From positions 1 through 64,000 of the forward strand of contig JADJFB010000012.1 of assembly GCA_016708845.1 (NCBI GenBank): DNA of 64,000 bases. The letters run 5' to 3'. The translations under genes and the position numbers were made by a program. The DNA is from Bacteroidota bacterium (GTDB lineage Bacteria > Bacteroidota > Bacteroidia > B-17B0 > Aurantibacillaceae). Positions 44,026-54,195 of this stretch are shown one piece after another. Below the pieces are notes generated by a model. It had not been told where the DNA came from. It saw nothing but the letters and a program-made list of their open reading frames with translations, and did not search any database. Every line of letters begins with the position of its first letter. Position 1 is the first letter of the stretch.

Positions 44026-45695
44026 TTATGATAAGCCGCTAATCACGCCATTATCATCAATGCTCATGCCTTCGGAAGCAGGAATAGATGGCAATCCAGG
44101 CATGCGCATCATAGAGCCTAAAATAGGAATGATAAAACCAGCGCCGGCTGCAATTTCAAATTCACGAACCGTAACGGTAAAATTTATCGGTCTGCCAACA
44201 CGTTTTTCGTTATCAGAAAATGATTTTTGTGTTTTTGCCATACAAATTGGCAAATGTGATAAACCTAAACTCTCAATTCGTTTTAAATCTTGTTCTGCTT
44301 TTGTTGCATACTCAATAGTATCAGCACCATAAATTTCTTTGGCAATGGTTTCTATTTTTTGTTTGACGCTAGCCTTCCAATCATAAAGTGGTTTGAAATT
44401 AGTTGTTGTACTTTTTTCAATTTCTTCAACAACTGCTTTTGCTAATTCTTGTGTACCGTTTCCTCCCAATAGCCAACCTTTACTCACCACTGCTTTCACG
44501 TTTAATTGATGACATAATTCAATTAAGGCGTTAATCTCTTCATCCGTATCTTTCACAAAATGATTAATGGCTATAACGGGAGTGATGCCAAATTTTTGTA
44601 TGTTTTCGATATGCTTTTCTAAATTACAAAACCCTTTTTTTACTTTTTCAACAGAAGGTGTGTTAAGTTCATTAGACAATGCTCCTCCATGATGTTTTAA
44701 GGCACGTATGGTTGCCACTAATACAACACTACTAGGTTTTAATTTCCCGTAGCCACATTTTATATTTAAAAATTTCTCCGCTCCTAAATCTGCACCAAAT
44801 CCAGCTTCGGTTACCACGTAATCGCCAAGCGATAATCCCATTTTAGTTGCTAAAATCGAGTTGGTTCCTTGTGCAATATTAGCAAATGGTCCGCCATGTA
44901 TAATTGCAGGATTTCCTTCAAGCGTTTGAACTAAGTTTGGTTGAATGGCATCTTTTAATAAAATGGTCATCGCATTTTCTGCCTTTAAATCTCTAGCATA
45001 AACAGGTTCGTTGTTATAGGTAAAACCAACAAATATATTCCCTAGTTTTTCTTTTAAATTAGATAAGTTATTTGATAAACATAAAATAGCCATAATCTCT
45101 GAAGCTGCCGTGATATTAAATCCATCTTGCCTCATCACGCCGTTTGCTTTTCCGCCAATGCCTATGATGATGTTTCGCAACTTCTATCATTCATATCAAT
45201 CACACGCTTCCAAACAATGGTTCTAGGATCTAATTTAATAGGATGATCAGTATTTTGAATGACATTATCAATAATAGCTGCTAAAAAATTATTGGCTTTT
45301 TCAATGGCCGAAAAATCTCCTGTAAAATGAAGGTTGATATCTTCCATCGGAATAACTTGAGAATAGCCTCCACCAGCAGCTCCACCTTTTATTCCAAAAA
45401 CAGGCCCTAAGGATGGTTCTCTTAAAACCACAATACTCTTTTTTCCAATTTTATTTAATCCTTCGTTTAATCCAATAGATACGGTTGTTTTACCTTCGCC
45501 AGCAGGTGTAGGTGTTAATGCCGTTACTAAAATTAGTTTGGATGATTTAATCTTTTCCTCATCAATTAAATGAAGAGGTAATTTAGCTTTGTATTTTCCG
45601 TATAACTCTAAATCGTCCTCACTTACATTTATTTTTTCTGCAATTTTTTTTATATGAATTGGAGTAACAGATTGAGCAATTTCTATATCAGTCAT
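44026..45695 (-). CDS. fhs: Formate-tetrahydrofolate ligase (one-base frameshift)
   Basis: Formyl-THF synthetase, which makes 10-formyl-THF from formate, THF and ATP. The N-terminal open part (45162-45695) has the P-loop TPTPAGEGKTTVSIGL and VLREPSLGPVFGIKGGAAGGGYSQV; the C-terminal part (44026-45180) has GIGGKANGVMRQDGFNIT, GPFANIAQGTNSI and FIIPILGSMMRMPGLP. They join at IDMNDRSLRNIIIGIG if one T is added near 45178-45181 (AGTTG to AGTTTG on the minus strand). Total about 556 residues, the normal family length, with nothing missing, so a single-base assembly error is the likely cause of the split. Confidence 0.92.
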
Positions 45696-45721
45696 AAGGT
45701 GTTTTTTTGTAAAACTACTAT

Positions 45722-45838
45722 CTATTTTTTTACTAAATCAAAGATTTTCTCATTAATAATCCTGATAATGCGCATGTGTTCAATAACTTCATCCATTAAT
45801 TCATTTGAATGCGATTTATAGGATGATTCTCGTTCCAT
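45722..45838 (-). CDS. Possible 38-residue peptide
   Basis: A short open frame in an otherwise empty spacer, starting MERESSYKSHSNELMDEVIE and ending KIFDLVKK with a TAG stop. It is helical and charged, with regular hydrophobic spacing (IEHMRIIRIIN). It lies 27 bases downstream of fhs on the same strand. No RBS or homologue known to me; it could be a chance frame. Confidence 0.25.
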   Translation of the reverse strand: MERESSYKSHSNELMDEVIEHMRIIRIINEKIFDLVKK

Positions 45839-45992
45839 TATCAACGACCTATTAACATCAAAAAAGCTATTTATCAAGTACTTACGAAATCAAATTGACT
45901 GGTTTCGTTAATTACCCTGTTTTTTGTTAATAACCCAAGTTTATTAGGCACCAAAGCCTTCGTATTTTTAAGAGTTAAACAGAACTATATTA

Positions 45993-47237
45993 ATGAGTTT
46001 ACAGGTTAATGTAAAAGATTTGCTATCAAATCTATACCACAATCGTGGTGTAGTGGAATTACTATTTGGTCAGCGCGACCATATAACAGTAAACGAATTA
46101 TTGGGACGTGATGATATCACGGAAGAGCAATACCGTAAACTGGTATCCTTGGATATATTGTACGAGTACGAAAATGTGGTTAGCTTAAACGATGCCGTTG
46201 TTGCCATGTTTGAAGACTTTATGGAAATTGGAGAAGTAACTCCAGGTTTCATCAACGATTATATCAATGAGTTAAAGCGCCATATTAAATTCTATCAAGA
46301 AGCTCGCGAAATGCGTTTCTTACGTAGTATTAAAAAATATTTAAAACGTATTGATAATACCTTAACGCGTGAAATTATTAAGCTTCAAAAAAATGTAGAT
46401 GATACTTACAAAAATGAAAGTAATTATCGCATTAAGTTACAGAAGCTAGAAGATTATCGTGAGAAACGTGATACGATTATCGATTTTATTAGACAAACGA
46501 CAACGATTGTAGATGAAACAAGAACGTTGTTTAACATTACGAATGATACAGAATTGTTTGGAATTGTATCTTCTTTAAAATCTAGTTTAATTGAGAATTT
46601 AGATTTCTTGATTGAGATTCAAACAGACATTACCGATTTCATTAATAAAATTCAGTATCAGTTAGACGTTTATAAAAAAGCACAACGTTTAAAAGAAGTA
46701 AAAGATCATGGAACATTGCACTTCAAAACGAATTTCCGTGAAGTTGTTTCTAATATCAATACATTAAAACATAACGGGCATAAAACACCTAAAACAAAAA
46801 TCCCTATCGACTTTTTATACAGCGATGATGGACATGTTTTGTGTAAACGTATTGCAGAGAAGTATAAAATTACTCGCTTAATGGTGCGTGGGCTTGCCGA
46901 TAAAATGGCAGGTAACTTTAAAGATCAAGGATTAGTACAACAAATAAAGTTAGATACTGAAAAATTAGTTGAACGCTTTTTAGCTCAAACAAAGTTAAAC
47001 TTATTCGAATATTTAATTGATTACAAATTCCCTAAAGCCATAGGTAATGTATCGTTTGAAGAGCGTTTATCGTTGTTTGTGGAAATAGCTATGGAGTATC
47101 AAAATAATTTAGATTTCAAATACCGTTTACAGTACCACGATTATATTGAAGACAAAACTGAAATTAAAAAACGATTAGGCTATACTTTGATTTTACCTTT
47201 AAAAGAAAAACCTAAAAAAGAAAAAGCAACTAAATAG
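45993..47237 (+). CDS. Kleisin-like condensin subunit (MksF/JetA type)
   Basis: A 414-residue helical protein, first gene of what looks like an MksBEF/JetABC condensin operon. The N-terminal 90 residues form a probable winged helix (VELLFGQRDHITVNELLG ... YRKLVSLDILYEYENVVSL), followed by long amphipathic helices (about 90-250, including FLRSIKKYLKRIDNTLTRE) and a C-terminal helical/winged-helix part (ERLSLFVEIAMEYQNN ... KRLGYTLILPL) ending in a Lys/Glu-rich tail. This matches the kleisin plan that bridges the two heads of an SMC ATPase. Identification rests on architecture, the KITE-like next gene and the large SMC-like ATPase downstream, not on a motif unique to the family. The stop is 12 bases before the next ATG. 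Confidence 0.6.
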   Translation: MSLQVNVKDLLSNLYHNRGVVELLFGQRDHITVNELLGRDDITEEQYRKLVSLDILYEYENVVSLNDAVVAMFEDFMEIGEVTPGFINDYINELKRHIKFYQEAREMRFLRSIKKYLKRIDNTLTREIIKLQKNVDDTYKNESNYRIKLQKLEDYREKRDTIIDFIRQTTTIVDETRTLFNITNDTELFGIVSSLKSSLIENLDFLIEIQTDITDFINKIQYQLDVYKKAQRLKEVKDHGTLHFKTNFREVVSNINTLKHNGHKTPKTKIPIDFLYSDDGHVLCKRIAEKYKITRLMVRGLADKMAGNFKDQGLVQQIKLDTEKLVERFLAQTKLNLFEYLIDYKFPKAIGNVSFEERLSLFVEIAMEYQNNLDFKYRLQYHDYIEDKTEIKKRLGYTLILPLKEKPKKEKATK

Positions 47238-47249
47238 AAATTATATACA

Positions 47250-47858
47250 ATGGAAGAAACAACCAGTTTTAATTTACCTAAACAAACACATGATATTTTC
47301 GCGGTAATGGCTCGTGGTGCTTTTATTTCTAGTAACGGAAGTAGAGATGGGATGAATCGTTTGTATGATGTGATTAATAATCCTGAAAACTTTGATAGAC
47401 TTCAGGCATACTTTAATGTGATTAGATACAACATTGAAAGAGGAAATAACTTTTTCTATTTCGCGAAACTAAGCGAACCAAATTCTGAATTAGAAAAAAA
47501 ACTAGAACGTTTTGAGCGTTATATTGATATCATCGATTTGTTTGCTAGTATGGATAACAAAATTGGTATTGGTAGTCGTTTCCGTCCGAGTGAAATTGCC
47601 GAAGAGTGTAATGCTAATGTGCGTTTAAAGCAAAAATTACAAAAAATACCTTTATACCGTTCAGAAACATTACATAATAAAGTACGCGAAATTTGTGATT
47701 TAATGAGTCGTGATTCTTTCTTGGAATTAGAAGACGAAAAGTCAGAATCGTATAAAGTGTTAGATTCTTATAATTATTTATTGGATGTAATTAATTCAGT
47801 AGCTATTTATGAAGAAAGCAGTTCAAATGATGATACTCAGGGAATAATTTATAACTAA
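47250..47858 (+). CDS. KITE-like condensin subunit (MksE/JetB type)
   Basis: A 202-residue protein with tandem winged-helix character, fitting the KITE subunit that binds the kleisin in Muk/Mks/Jet complexes. Supporting segments are the start DIFAVMARGAFISSNGSRDG, YFNVIRYNIERGNNFFYFAKL, ERYIDIIDLFASMDNKIGIG and a C-terminal helix pair REICDLMSRDSFLELEDE. The family is weakly conserved, so the call depends on gene order and size (MksE and JetB are about 200-230 residues). It is 12 bases from the kleisin-like gene and 11 bases from the next gene. Confidence 0.58.
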   Translation: MEETTSFNLPKQTHDIFAVMARGAFISSNGSRDGMNRLYDVINNPENFDRLQAYFNVIRYNIERGNNFFYFAKLSEPNSELEKKLERFERYIDIIDLFASMDNKIGIGSRFRPSEIAEECNANVRLKQKLQKIPLYRSETLHNKVREICDLMSRDSFLELEDEKSESYKVLDSYNYLLDVINSVAIYEESSSNDDTQGIIYN

Positions 47859-47869
47859 ATATATATATC

Positions 47870-48865
47870 ATGAAGACATCAATTTTATTATTAATGATTG
47901 CATTTAGTTTTGGAGCTTTTGCTCAAGCTAAATATTCAACTGTATCTGAAAATTTCATAACATACCATGAAAACATTGCTGCAGCTGAGCGCATGTATAA
48001 AAATGATTCTTTATTACAAGCTTACGCTAAGTTTGATATAGCTATTGCAGAGTATAAAGGCGCTATTAATCCTGGACATTATTTTAGAGCCGCTTTATGC
48101 GCTATTAAAATTAAAGAAGAATTTAAAGCTTTACACTTTTTAGAAAAAGCAATTACGAATGGTTATGAAATTGATAGTGCTAAAAAAGAGGCGGTTGTTT
48201 TTTATAATCAAAATACAAAAAAGGAGTATTTAGATAATATTGCTAAATGGGAAGAAACAAGAGATGCGGCAAAAGACTATGATTGGACCAATGAGTTATA
48301 TGCGAATCAAGAAGTAAATAAAAAATATGCTGCTGTAAAATATATATCGGCTGCTGAATACTGCATTAGTTGTATGAAAAACAAAGCTTGTAGCAAAACT
48401 GCTCAAGAGTATGTTTCAAAATATAGATTAGTTAAAGAAAAAATGAAAGCAGATTCTATTTCGGCAGCTGTCTTGTTAATTAAGATTCAACAAAATGGTT
48501 TCCCTTCTATGAAGAAGTTGAGTGCTAAAGCTTATTCAATTGCTCATACTATTTTATTGAATTATGATGCCGATAAGAAAAATGAAAGATTAGATGGTAT
48601 TTTATATAAAGCCCTGTTAGAAGGAAATATTTCCCCTGAGTTTTATGCATCAGTGATTGATAGAAGAAATTTAATGAATGGAGAAATGCCTGAGTTTTAC
48701 GAGCCATTAACAGGCTATGAAAAAACGATTGGAAAAGAAATTGGTAATGCTAATAAAAAACGCAGAACAATAGGATTATATCCTATTAAACTAGTTAGCA
48801 CTGCAGCACCAAAAACAAAAGATCCAAATACAAAAAAAGTGTATGAAGGATTATATGATTATTAA
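47870..48865 (+). CDS. Exported helical-repeat (TPR-like) protein inside the condensin operon
   Basis: A 331-residue protein with a clear signal peptide (MKTSILLLMIAFSFGAFAQA) and a mature part of helical pairs resembling TPR repeats (ERMYKNDSLLQAYAKFDIAI, FRAALCAIKIKEEFKALHFLEKAI), then a middle segment with two cysteines spaced CISCMKNKAC and a C-terminal region with NANKKRRTIGLYPIKLV. It should be periplasmic or outer-membrane associated, so it cannot touch the cytosolic condensin unless retained. Yet it lies 11 bases behind the KITE-like gene and 29 bases before the SMC ATPase gene, so it is almost certainly co-transcribed. Function unknown. Confidence 0.72.
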   Translation: MKTSILLLMIAFSFGAFAQAKYSTVSENFITYHENIAAAERMYKNDSLLQAYAKFDIAIAEYKGAINPGHYFRAALCAIKIKEEFKALHFLEKAITNGYEIDSAKKEAVVFYNQNTKKEYLDNIAKWEETRDAAKDYDWTNELYANQEVNKKYAAVKYISAAEYCISCMKNKACSKTAQEYVSKYRLVKEKMKADSISAAVLLIKIQQNGFPSMKKLSAKAYSIAHTILLNYDADKKNERLDGILYKALLEGNISPEFYASVIDRRNLMNGEMPEFYEPLTGYEKTIGKEIGNANKKRRTIGLYPIKLVSTAAPKTKDPNTKKVYEGLYDY

Positions 48866-48894
48866 TAGATAGGAAAAGAAAGAGAAAGAAGAAC

Positions 48895-51800
48895 ATGGAA
48901 AATAATTGCAGAATATTAAACAGAATTGTACAAATTAATATTGCCAACGTTAAGTACACCGACTTAGAATTAAGCGGTAATACTTGCTTTGTTGGTACCA
49001 ATAACTTTGGTAAAACATCATTGCAACGTGCTATTTTGTTTTTTACAGTGCTAACACAAGAGGATTAGGTATTTCGGCTTCGCAAAAATCGTTTGAGGAG
49101 CATTACTTTAAATATGAAAACTCGTATTTGATTTATGAAATTCAAACAGAAAGCAAGCCGTTTTTTGTAATTATTTATCGTCACAACAAATTGGTTTTCC
49201 GTTTTGTGGATGCAGAATATAGCCCTGATTATTTCTTTAACGAAAATGATGAGGCTATTAAAATTAAAGAAGTTGTTGCAGGATTTGATAAACGTGGCAT
49301 CTTTGTTTCTCAGCAAATTGATACGTTTGAGCGTTACCGTAATATTTTATACGGAACAGAAACCGATAAATTATTATCTAAGTTCCATATCTTAAAAGGA
49401 AACGAAAAATATCAAAATATCCCTAAATCAATCACCAACGTATTCTTAAGTTCTAAGAGTAGTATTGATAGCCGTTTCATTAAAGATTTTATTGCTAACT
49501 CCTTAACTACTGAAAACAGTAGTATTAAATTAGAACAAGTAGATCGTCAGTTACGTCAGTTCAACGAAAAATACACAGATATTGAAACGTATTTGAAAAA
49601 AGAAACTCAACAATTAATTGAGTTCATTGATAAAAAATACGATCAAGTGCACATGTTAAAAGGTGCACAAATGGAAATGGCTGATAAGTTAGGTAGTAGC
49701 TTACGTTATGCGGAAACTCAAAACGAAGCGGTTATTAAGGCTTCTCAAGAAAAACAAGAAGAGTTAGATAGACTAACCGAAGCAAACGAAGAACAAAAAA
49801 CGTTATTAGAAGAAAAACAAAAAGATGTTCGTGAGGAAATTGGTTACTATGACAGAACGATTCGCGAAGCCAATAAAAAATTAAAAGAGTACAAAGAAAA
49901 AAACATTGAGCAAGCAGTAGAGAAAAATGCTGAGCGTGATAAATTACAAGTAGATTATAATATTGCTCGTCGTGAATATGAATCATTAACATCAAATGTT
50001 CAGAGTATTGAGATGAAATATTCTTCTTTAATTGAACAATTACGTAATGATAAAACAGCGTACGTCAATAAAATAAATTCTCGTACGAGTGAAATATTTA
50101 ATCACTATAACGAATTACAATTATTACAAAAAAACGAATTCAATAAAAAAGATGCTGAATTTAAAACTAAGCGTGAAGAAGCTTTATCAGAGCTTAATGC
50201 AGAAGTTACAGCTAAGCAAATTGAATACAACGAATTAAAAGCAGAAGAAAAAGTAATTCGTAATACCCGTTTCTATGAAACAGAAATTAAAGCGCAAGAA
50301 ACAGAATTAGCAGATTTAAGAGCCATTAATTATAAAAACAAATCGGAGTTAGCGATTAAAACTAACTTGGTTCAATCAAATCAAAAAGAGTGGGAAAATT
50401 TAGAATCAAAATTAAAATTATCTCTATCTAATCAAATCCAAAAAACTAATAATGAAATTATCCGTGTTAAAACGGAAATTAAAACTATCGAAGAGAAATT
50501 AAATGTTCAACACGATGCTCTATATGGTTATTTAGAAAAGAATGTAAAGGATTGGCATACAACTATTGGTAAAGTTGTTAATGAAGACTTATTATTCCGT
50601 TCGGATTTAAGTCCTTCTTTAACGGATGCTAAAGGATTATCCTTATATGGCATTTCTTTAAAATTAGATGATGTGCCAGTTGTTTCTAAATCTATTGAGC
50701 AATATCAATTTGAGAAAAATGAGCGTTTAGCAATTATCAGAGATTTGGAAGAGTCAATGACTCAATTTCAAACGGCTAACAATGAAGAGAAAATGTTGGC
50801 AGCTGATAAATTTGGTAAGCAATTAGGAGAATTAAAAGAAGATTTAAAAGTTTTAACTTACTCATTAGAGTTAGCAGAAAAACGTGAGAAGAAATTAATT
50901 CTTGAATTAGAAGATTGGAAACAACGAGCGAGTACAGAGATTGAAGAATCTTTATCTGGCAATCGTCAAAAAATAAATATTTTAGAAGAAGAATTAGCGA
51001 TTTTAAATAAAAAGAAAAATAATTTATTAAACGATTTCAATACACAGTTTGATAAGTTAAAAGCCTTTAACGATGAGCGTTTAGCAGATTTAAAAGCAAG
51101 ACAAGAAACGGAGATTTCTGAATTAGAAGTTGAGAAGAAAAATCAAGTTAAAGAATATGAAGAGAAAGAAACATCAATTAAGCGCTGAAAAAGAAACGAA
51201 TTTCAAAGCAAAAGGAGTTGACAGTAAAGAGATTAAAAAGATTGATGCTCGTATTAAAGAATTACAAGAAGCGTTAAAAGAAATTGATCAATACTCTCAA
51301 ATTGTTAGCGACTATTTAAAAGATAAACGTGAAATTTTTGATAAGCTTCCTGATTTAATTCAAAAGAAAGAAGAGTATGTAAAATCAGCCAATGATTTAA
51401 CAGCAGAAATTGAAGAGATTGCTCGTAAGTTCAACATCAAACGTATGGAGTTGAATAAACAAAAACGTGCGTTTGAAGAAGAGTTAATTGAATTTAATAA
51501 CGGTATTAATTATTTTACGAAGAACTTCCGTGAAACTCCTGTGTTTAATAAATACGCAGATATTATTGAACGTGCAGAGCCTAAGAAAACAAATTATAGT
51601 GTGATGGATTTGTGTACACAACTCCTTAAAAATGACTCACATTTTAATGAAGAGTATACGGCTTTTCAACGCTATGTAAATGAGTTTGCTGGTAAATTCA
51701 GATTAGAGAATCACTTTAACTTTATTATTCGTAATGATGCCACGCAAGGTGAATACGAACGTTTTGCTCAAAACTTGCGTTCATTTATTAATGAAGCAAA

Positions 51801-52579
51801 AATCGAATTATCTATTGCGGAAACCGCGACTCAAATTGGTTTAGTAACCGATAGTATTGCTACTAAAGTACGTGAGCTAAGTGGACAAAAAGATAAAATT
51901 CAACACATCATTACCTTAATTGCAGAAGATTTTAAGAAAGCAGAGTTTGAAGAATCAAAATTAATTGAGTTCATTAAGATTCGTTTAGAAGATTCTGATA
52001 ATAAAGTTTACAAATTATTAAAACGTATTCAGGAGTTCCGCGAAGAAAATGGTTTAGTGTATAACGAAGGCTTATTTAATACAGATTTCGCAACACATAA
52101 AAATCGTGAGATTAGTACACGTGCCGTTAAATTGTTAGATCAATTACGTACTGCTATTAAAGAGCAAGAGCAAGAAGAAATTCGTTTGCAGGATTTATTT
52201 GAATTGAAATTCAATATTAAAGAAGGTTTAAACGAAACTGGTTGGACTCATAAAATTGATAGTATTGGTAGTACTGGAACGGATATCTTAGTAAAAGCGA
52301 TTATCTATATTACTTTATTACACGTATTCATTAAAGAGTCTTCTCCAGTGGTAGTACCACTTTAAAGTACACTGTATTATTGATGAGGTAGGTCAAATTT
52401 CGGCGCATTATTTACGTGAGTTATTACGTTTTGCGAAAAACAGAAATATTATGATGATTAATGGTTTACCTAATAAATCAGGATTAGAAGCGCATTATAA
52501 ATTTACATATCAGTTCCGAAGAGAAGAAAACAACAACGTTCGTATCTTCCCAAGTATTGTAACGGAAGTCGAAGCTTAA
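48895..52579 (+). CDS. SMC-like ATPase (MksB/JetC type), split by three one-base shifts
   Basis: Large SMC-type ATPase of about 1228 residues once three shifts are repaired. The N-terminal head starts MENNCRILNRIVQINIANVK and carries Walker A FVGTNNFGKTS. Shift 1 near 49042 (one T missing) gives AILFFYSANTRGLGISASQK; shift 2 near 51170 (one A extra) gives YEEKEHQLSAEKE; shift 3 near 52361-52364 (one T extra) gives VVPLKVHCIIDEVGQIS. The middle (about 230-950) is a long antiparallel coiled coil, with a hinge-like break in the region around LYGISLKLDDVPVVSK. The C-terminal head has the signature SIGSTGTDILVKAI, Walker B CIIDEVGQIS and a final HYKFTYQFRREENNN. Ends at 52577-52579, just before a terminator. 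Confidence 0.72.
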
Positions 52580-52584
52580 AATTT

Positions 52585-52614
52585 AATCCTGATAGTTTTC
52601 TATCAGGATTTTTT
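52585..52614 (+). terminator. Rho-independent terminator of the condensin operon
   Basis: Ten-base stem AATCCTGATA / TATCAGGATT with a six-base loop followed by TTTT, six bases after the reconstructed stop of the SMC ATPase gene. The next ATG is only two bases downstream of the T run. Confidence 0.82.
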
Positions 52615-52616
52615 AT

Positions 52617-53504
52617 ATGATGAGATACATCTTTTTTTATATTCATACTTTTTTATTCTCTTGTGCTCCAGAGAATACTATTATTGCTGAAAAACATGGT
52701 GCTGCTGATGATTCTATAAAAAAATTAAGTTCGTTAGATATTGCTTTGCCAATTGCAAAACCTGGCGATTGGTTGTATGAGCATAAAGAAAGAGGACAAA
52801 CATTTTTGGAATATATTAATTGCAACCCCATTTCTCCAAATGCTACTCAAAATGTTATTTATATTCAACCATTAGGAAATTTTTCTCGGAATACAGATAG
52901 CATTATTCATAGTACAGTAGAATATTTGCATGCTTTTTTTGGATTGAAAGTTAATCTACTGCCTGTCATTTCAGATTCTTTAATTAAACCCGCCTATAAG
53001 CGGATTCGTGAAGATGGACACCTACAATATTTAACCACGTTTATATTGGATAGTTTATTAGTATCTCGATTGCCTGAAGATGGTATTGCATTGATGGCTA
53101 TCACTGATACAGATTTGTATCCTAAAGATTCATGGAATTATGTTTTTGGACAAGCTTATACTAGGAAAAAAGTAGGGGTGTCTTCTATATTTAGATATAT
53201 TGAAAATGATAGACCAGAAAAGTGTTTGGAAAGATTAATTCAAACCTCTTCTCACGAAATCGGACACATGTTTTCTATTTTGCATTGCACTAATGCGATA
53301 TGCGTTATGAATGGCTCTAATAGCATGGAGGAAAGCGATGGTAGACCAAATCGCTTATGTTCAGTATGTTTAAATAAATTATGTTGGAACTTAAAATTTA
53401 ATAATAGGGAACGTTTTAAAGAGTTGAGTGAATATTTCAATAAGTATAAAATTCAAAGCGACTATAAATTAGTAGTGAAAGATTTAGAAATTTATAGTAA
53501 ATGA
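52617..53504 (+). CDS. Lipoprotein archaemetzincin-like zinc protease, copy 1
   Basis: A 295-residue protein with an N-terminal lipoprotein-type signal (YIFFYIHTFLFSC, lipidation Cys about residue 16). Its C-terminal third carries the archaemetzincin zinc signature HEIGHMFSILHCTNAICVM followed by RLCSVCLNKLCW, matching the family pattern HExxHxxGxxHCx4CxM...CxxC except that Ser replaces the Gly. Three His, the Glu base and four Cys of the second zinc site are present, so the enzyme may be active. The ATG follows a terminator by two bases, leaving no room for a leader, so a start slightly downstream or a hidden shift is possible. Archaemetzincins are usually cytosolic; a lipoprotein form is unusual. 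Confidence 0.8.
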   Translation: MMRYIFFYIHTFLFSCAPENTIIAEKHGAADDSIKKLSSLDIALPIAKPGDWLYEHKERGQTFLEYINCNPISPNATQNVIYIQPLGNFSRNTDSIIHSTVEYLHAFFGLKVNLLPVISDSLIKPAYKRIREDGHLQYLTTFILDSLLVSRLPEDGIALMAITDTDLYPKDSWNYVFGQAYTRKKVGVSSIFRYIENDRPEKCLERLIQTSSHEIGHMFSILHCTNAICVMNGSNSMEESDGRPNRLCSVCLNKLCWNLKFNNRERFKELSEYFNKYKIQSDYKLVVKDLEIYSK

Positions 53505-54096
53505 AATATTATTCAGCTTTATTATTAGTATTGCTTTTTGTTTTTTCTTGTGCAGATACTATTCAAGAAAAATATGTCCAGCCTATCACAATTGATATTC
53601 AGCCATTTTCTGATATCTCAAAAGAGAAAGTGGATTTTGTTTATAGAGAACTATCTAAAATTTATCCAAACATTACTATTAAAAAATCAATTGATTTGCC
53701 AGCAATGGCTTATTATAAAGAAAGAAATAGATATAGAGCAGATAGTTTAATAAAATTTTTAAGAAATCAAACTAAAGAAGGACATTTGATTATTGCTTTA
53801 ACGTCAAAAGACATTAGTTGGACAAAAGGAAAATAACAGATTACGGAATTATGGGTTTAGGTTTATGTCCAGGGCAAGTTTGTGTTGCATCTAGTTTTAG
53901 ACTATCAAAAACAGATAATATGAGACAACTATTTGTTGTTTCTATTCACGAATTAGGCCATACGCAAGGGCTACCGCATTGTCCTGTAAAAACCTGTTTT
54001 ATGCGAGACGCTGAAGGAGGAAATCCTACTAATGAAGAAACGGAGTTTTGTCCAAAATGTAAAGCGCATTTAGTTAGCAGAGCTTGGGCACTTTAA
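53501..54096 (+). CDS. Lipoprotein archaemetzincin-like zinc protease, copy 2 (one-base frameshift)
   Basis: Paralogue of the preceding gene, overlapping it by ATGA. Signal MKYYSALLLVLLFVFSC with lipidation cysteine, then SADTIQ-like mature start (ADTIQEKYVQP). The frame shifts at about 53825-53833 in an A run; one added A joins DISWTKGKK to ITDYGIMGLGLCPGQVC. The zinc site HELGHTQGLPHCPVKTCFM and the second-site EFCPKC are complete and match the family pattern including the Gly. Total about 198 residues, the usual length for an archaemetzincin core. Likely translationally coupled to copy 1. Confidence 0.8.
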
Positions 54097-54195
54097 AGAA
54101 TTGGAGGCCACAATTTGTTACCTCAAACTGCGTTAAATAATCTATAATGGTATTATAATTGTTACATTTCGTAAACCTGAACGTTATATCCTTTT

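Noticed and set aside
52380..52580. A JetD-like nuclease gene after the SMC ATPase
   Set aside because: The apparent extra reading frame is the C-terminal head of the ATPase itself (Walker B CIIDEVGQIS); the following genes are metalloproteases.
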